Below the pieces are notes generated by a model. That model saw nothing but the letters and a program-made list of their open reading frames with translations. It did no database searches and had not been told where the DNA came from. Made by a program: the position numbers and the translations under genes. A DNA stretch of 40,858 nt, taken from assembly GCA_024683975.1 (NCBI GenBank), contig JAIKXR010000137.1, positions 1 through 40,858 of the forward strand. The letters run 5' to 3'. Positions 39,601 to 40,858 of the stretch are shown piece by piece (position 1 is the first letter of the stretch; every line of letters begins with the position of its first letter). This DNA is from Paludibacteraceae bacterium. GTDB taxonomy: Bacteria > Bacteroidota > Bacteroidia > Bacteroidales > Paludibacteraceae.

Positions 39601-40152
39601 GTCAAAGAGACAGTTGGTAAAATAGGTTCTGGTGCCTTCTACTACGCCGATAAAACCGCCATTGGTGCCGTCACCGCTTTTGGAACAGTCAATCGTCAAA
39701 CTGGAGCGGCAAGCAATGATATGGTTCGTGTCGCCTGTGCGACCTACTACACCGGCAAACTGATTAGACGTATAAATCGTACCCGCTATATGCAAGCATT
39801 TGATGGTTGCGCCGTAGATAAAACGGAACGGGGCGCAATGCTGCTCGCTAAAACGGCTGCCCGCCGTACCTTTGTTAAACGTCAGGGTGTGACCGGCTCC
39901 GTCGAAATTACCGGCAAAATACAAGCTACCGGTTCCCACCATCTCGCTGACCGTAATATCACCGGTCAGTTTGAAATACTTGCCACTGTAGTTGTCACTG
40001 CTACTATTGGCAGCCAAGGTGTTCCAATCAGATTCGTTGGCAATCAGGTACGGATCATCAGCTGTGCCACTGCCAGTCCATGCCCAAGCCGTGCTTGTGA
40101 AACAAGTCATCAACGCGGCTATGAGCAAGAAAAAGAGTTGTTTTTTCATCAT
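36673..40152 (-). CDS. large surface protein with three GLUG-like repeats and the same C-terminal tail as 33641-36214
   Basis: Signal peptide MMKKQLFFLLIAALMTCFTSTAWA; three ~200-aa units (GTxxxPYLIAxxxDW...CRSS...GDGTxGGFIGV...FTNCLF); shared tail. Confidence 0.85.
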   Translation of the reverse strand: MMKKQLFFLLIAALMTCFTSTAWAWTGSGTADDPYLIANESDWNTLAANSSSDNYSGKYFKLTGDITVSEMVGTGSLYFAGNFDGAGHTLTFNKGTAGSRFSEQHCAPFRFIYGATIKCLHIAGTIYTSNQFAGVVGRTGDTNHIIACRSSLTIDCSKSGDGTNGGFIGVVEGTRTYFTNCLFDGQLLGSSSNSNGGFCGWSQNGVTFTNCMFAPSSVTFSASGSKTFSRGNNVSDSNCYYKQQYGDAQGADAGSMSNEALQEALGIGWEISGGKVVPIISLRALTGEGTQASPYLIGSATDWDNLAVNVALGETYSGKFFKLTNNITVSEMVGTDQNNHFAGTFDGDGYTLTFNKGTADSRFAENFCAPFRYTRGASLKNLIIAGTIYTSAQFAAVLGNAHGDTYIDRCRSSIVINSSISGDGTHGGFIGVTDDGHNHFTNCVFNGKMVGSNTNSCGGFVGWTDAIYGSSTSEFTNCLFAPAELTVGSSGSAAFSRGRDNNTANITLTNCYYTTSFGTAQGTDGSSNTNAQLASALGSVWIVQDSKVVPVLYYHFAGEGTEGNPYLIATATDWQGIVTNIKFYNEYFNGKHFLQTADFSTTEMVGVCSGGSITKPFCGTYDGDSHTLTVNFPTATDDDAGPFRGIQGATIKNLHTAGTVDGGTFGYAGGIAGRAIGNSTIINCRSSVTVTASKNGDGSHGGLVGNSTGTTIEGCIFDGRLITTNNTYNCGGLVGWSQGGTIIRNCLFAPTEFTASMATNWSATFGRDGGNSGANYTFTNSYYTQTFGKAQGKQTYSVTGAAGVTVANAGTATVYNVSGITSYGTGIKYNNVLYGGNGDNLSLAISGSTGYKPSAGTLTGAGPYVLTMADANTVIYPAATCTAPTAINPTYTGVAQALVNAGTATGGTMMYSLDNSTWDAAIPTGTAAGDYTVYYMVQGDATHADYTPADNIVAVTIAVPAPASMVITANLDPLHAGVYYSTFYDSSVKYALPAGVEAYVADLDGTDLVLTKIAQAGQVLPNGVAVILKASAASITLTVSDAAPVTFSATNDLLGTDDPMAAPANCYVLSGHSSDNTTTGVGFYQYTGTLKAHRAYAIFGGYGAPPRMMRFVFGQEQVPTGTENVSEAASGSVRKVMVNGQLFIEKDGVRLDVTGKQVR

Positions 40153-40294
40153 AGTTTATGTTGTTTTAGTTTTGTTTGTGTTTTTGGTGCGTCATACATA
40201 ACGCAAAAGCGACATTGTGCGAGGTATCCCGGCTTGTCAAGCATAGACAATTTGTAGGATGAATAGCGCTGTTTCTGTTTATTCAAAAACGCCG

Positions 40295-40325
40295 CAAAGA
40301 TACGGCTTTTTGTCATAGATACAAA
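40295..40325 (-). promoter_or_regulatory. Bacteroidetes-type promoter upstream of 40152
   Basis: Minus-strand TTTG-N19-TATCTTTG, identical layout to 33332-33362. Confidence 0.8.
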
Positions 40326-40334
40326 TCATTATGC

Positions 40335-40364
40335 AAAAAAGCACCCATCGAAGAGTGCTTTTTT
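40335..40364 (-). terminator. hairpin terminator, second copy
   Basis: aaaaaagcacccatcgaagagtgctttttta. Confidence 0.6.
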
Positions 40365-40371
40365 ATCCACA

Positions 40372-40401
40372 GGAAAAGCCCCTGCCAACGCAAGGGCTTT
40401 T
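40372..40401 (-). terminator. terminator of the methyltransferase gene
   Basis: AAAAGCCC...GGGCTTTTG hairpin directly after the stop codon. Confidence 0.6.
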
Positions 40402-40402
40402 G

Positions 40403-40858
40403 TTATTTCGCCATTGCCTGATATCTCTTGAACAGTTCTGCCACGCAGTCGCTTTCGGTCATCGTCCTCCAGTCGAAACCGTAAGCCTCCATCACGGCGC
40501 GGTCGTTGTCCTGATGGGCGCGCCGCAGTTCGGGTGGCATGGTGTTGTCATCGTAAAGGTCGGCAAGGCTGCAATCCGGATACAGGGCGCGGGCATCAAG
40601 AATAGCCTGTGCGGTTTGCTCTATCCGGGAGCGCAGGCGGCTCGCCTGCCCGTCTGGGAACGCATAGTCTGGGAGCGCATCGTCTGGGAACGCATCGTCT
40701 GGGAGCGCATTCGGCTCGAATGCATCATCTGGGAGCGCATTCGGCTCGAATGCATCATCTGGGAGCGCATTCGGCTCGAATGCATCATCATCATCATCCT
40801 GCACGCGGGCCGCGTGCGCTCCGACAGGCCACGGGAAGTTGTTATACACTATCGTGTT
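40403..40858 (-). CDS. C-terminal end of MmeI-like class I DNA methyltransferase / type II R-M protein; 5' end outside window
   Basis: Frame open to the window edge (NTIVYNNFPWPVG); IEQTAQAILDARALYPDCSLADLYDDNTMPPELRRAHQDNDRAVMEAYGF resembles the C-terminus of such enzymes from memory. Confidence 0.75.
   Translation of the reverse strand, partial: NTIVYNNFPWPVGAHAARVQDDDDDAFEPNALPDDAFEPNALPDDAFEPNALPDDAFPDDALPDYAFPDGQASRLRSRIEQTAQAILDARALYPDCSLADLYDDNTMPPELRRAHQDNDRAVMEAYGFDWRTMTESDCVAELFKRYQAMAK
40664..40800. repeat. tandem repeat inside the methyltransferase CDS, 30-bp unit plus 15-bp half units
   Basis: gaatgcatcatctgggagcgcattcggctc repeated; encodes DDAFEPNALPDDAFEPNALPDDAFEPNALPDDAFPDDALPDYAFPD. 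Confidence 0.9.

Noticed and set aside
40664-40800. Short repeats as a CRISPR or direct-repeat array
   Set aside because: No spacers; continuous in-frame repeat in the methyltransferase.

Overview
Bacteroidales-type chromosomal window. This rests on canonical TTTG-N19/20-TAnnTTTG promoters, T9SS-style C-terminal tails and family matches made from memory. The left half is a ~19 kb minus-strand gene train (about 20.2 kb down to 1.1 kb). It encodes a giant SEDS(RodA/FtsW)-penicillin-binding-protein fusion, small secreted/lipo/outer-membrane proteins that share an N-terminal module, a membrane Ser/Thr kinase with a periplasmic 4x37-aa coiled-coil repeat, two FHA-like proteins, a membrane PP2C phosphatase, an HELTH membrane metallopeptidase, and a short BrxL-like AAA+ ATPase with no other BREX genes. 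The set resembles the actinobacterial fhaA/fhaB-pstP-rodA-pbpA-pknA/pknB locus and is my main candidate for an under-described system. The rest holds glmS (3' end), tRNA-His, ligA (with an in-frame amber codon), a secreted nuclease, tmRNA, class III FBPase, an AraC-type regulator, an exported-protein cluster, two surface proteins each followed by a near-identical 43-aa ORF absent from the ORF track, and the 3' end of an MmeI-like methyltransferase carrying an in-frame repeat insertion. Several reading frames, including essential ligA, carry single in-frame stops or 1-2 nt frameshifts with coding-like sequence continuing past them. These could be real decay or sequence error, and reads are needed to decide. 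All family calls are by eye; no search was run.
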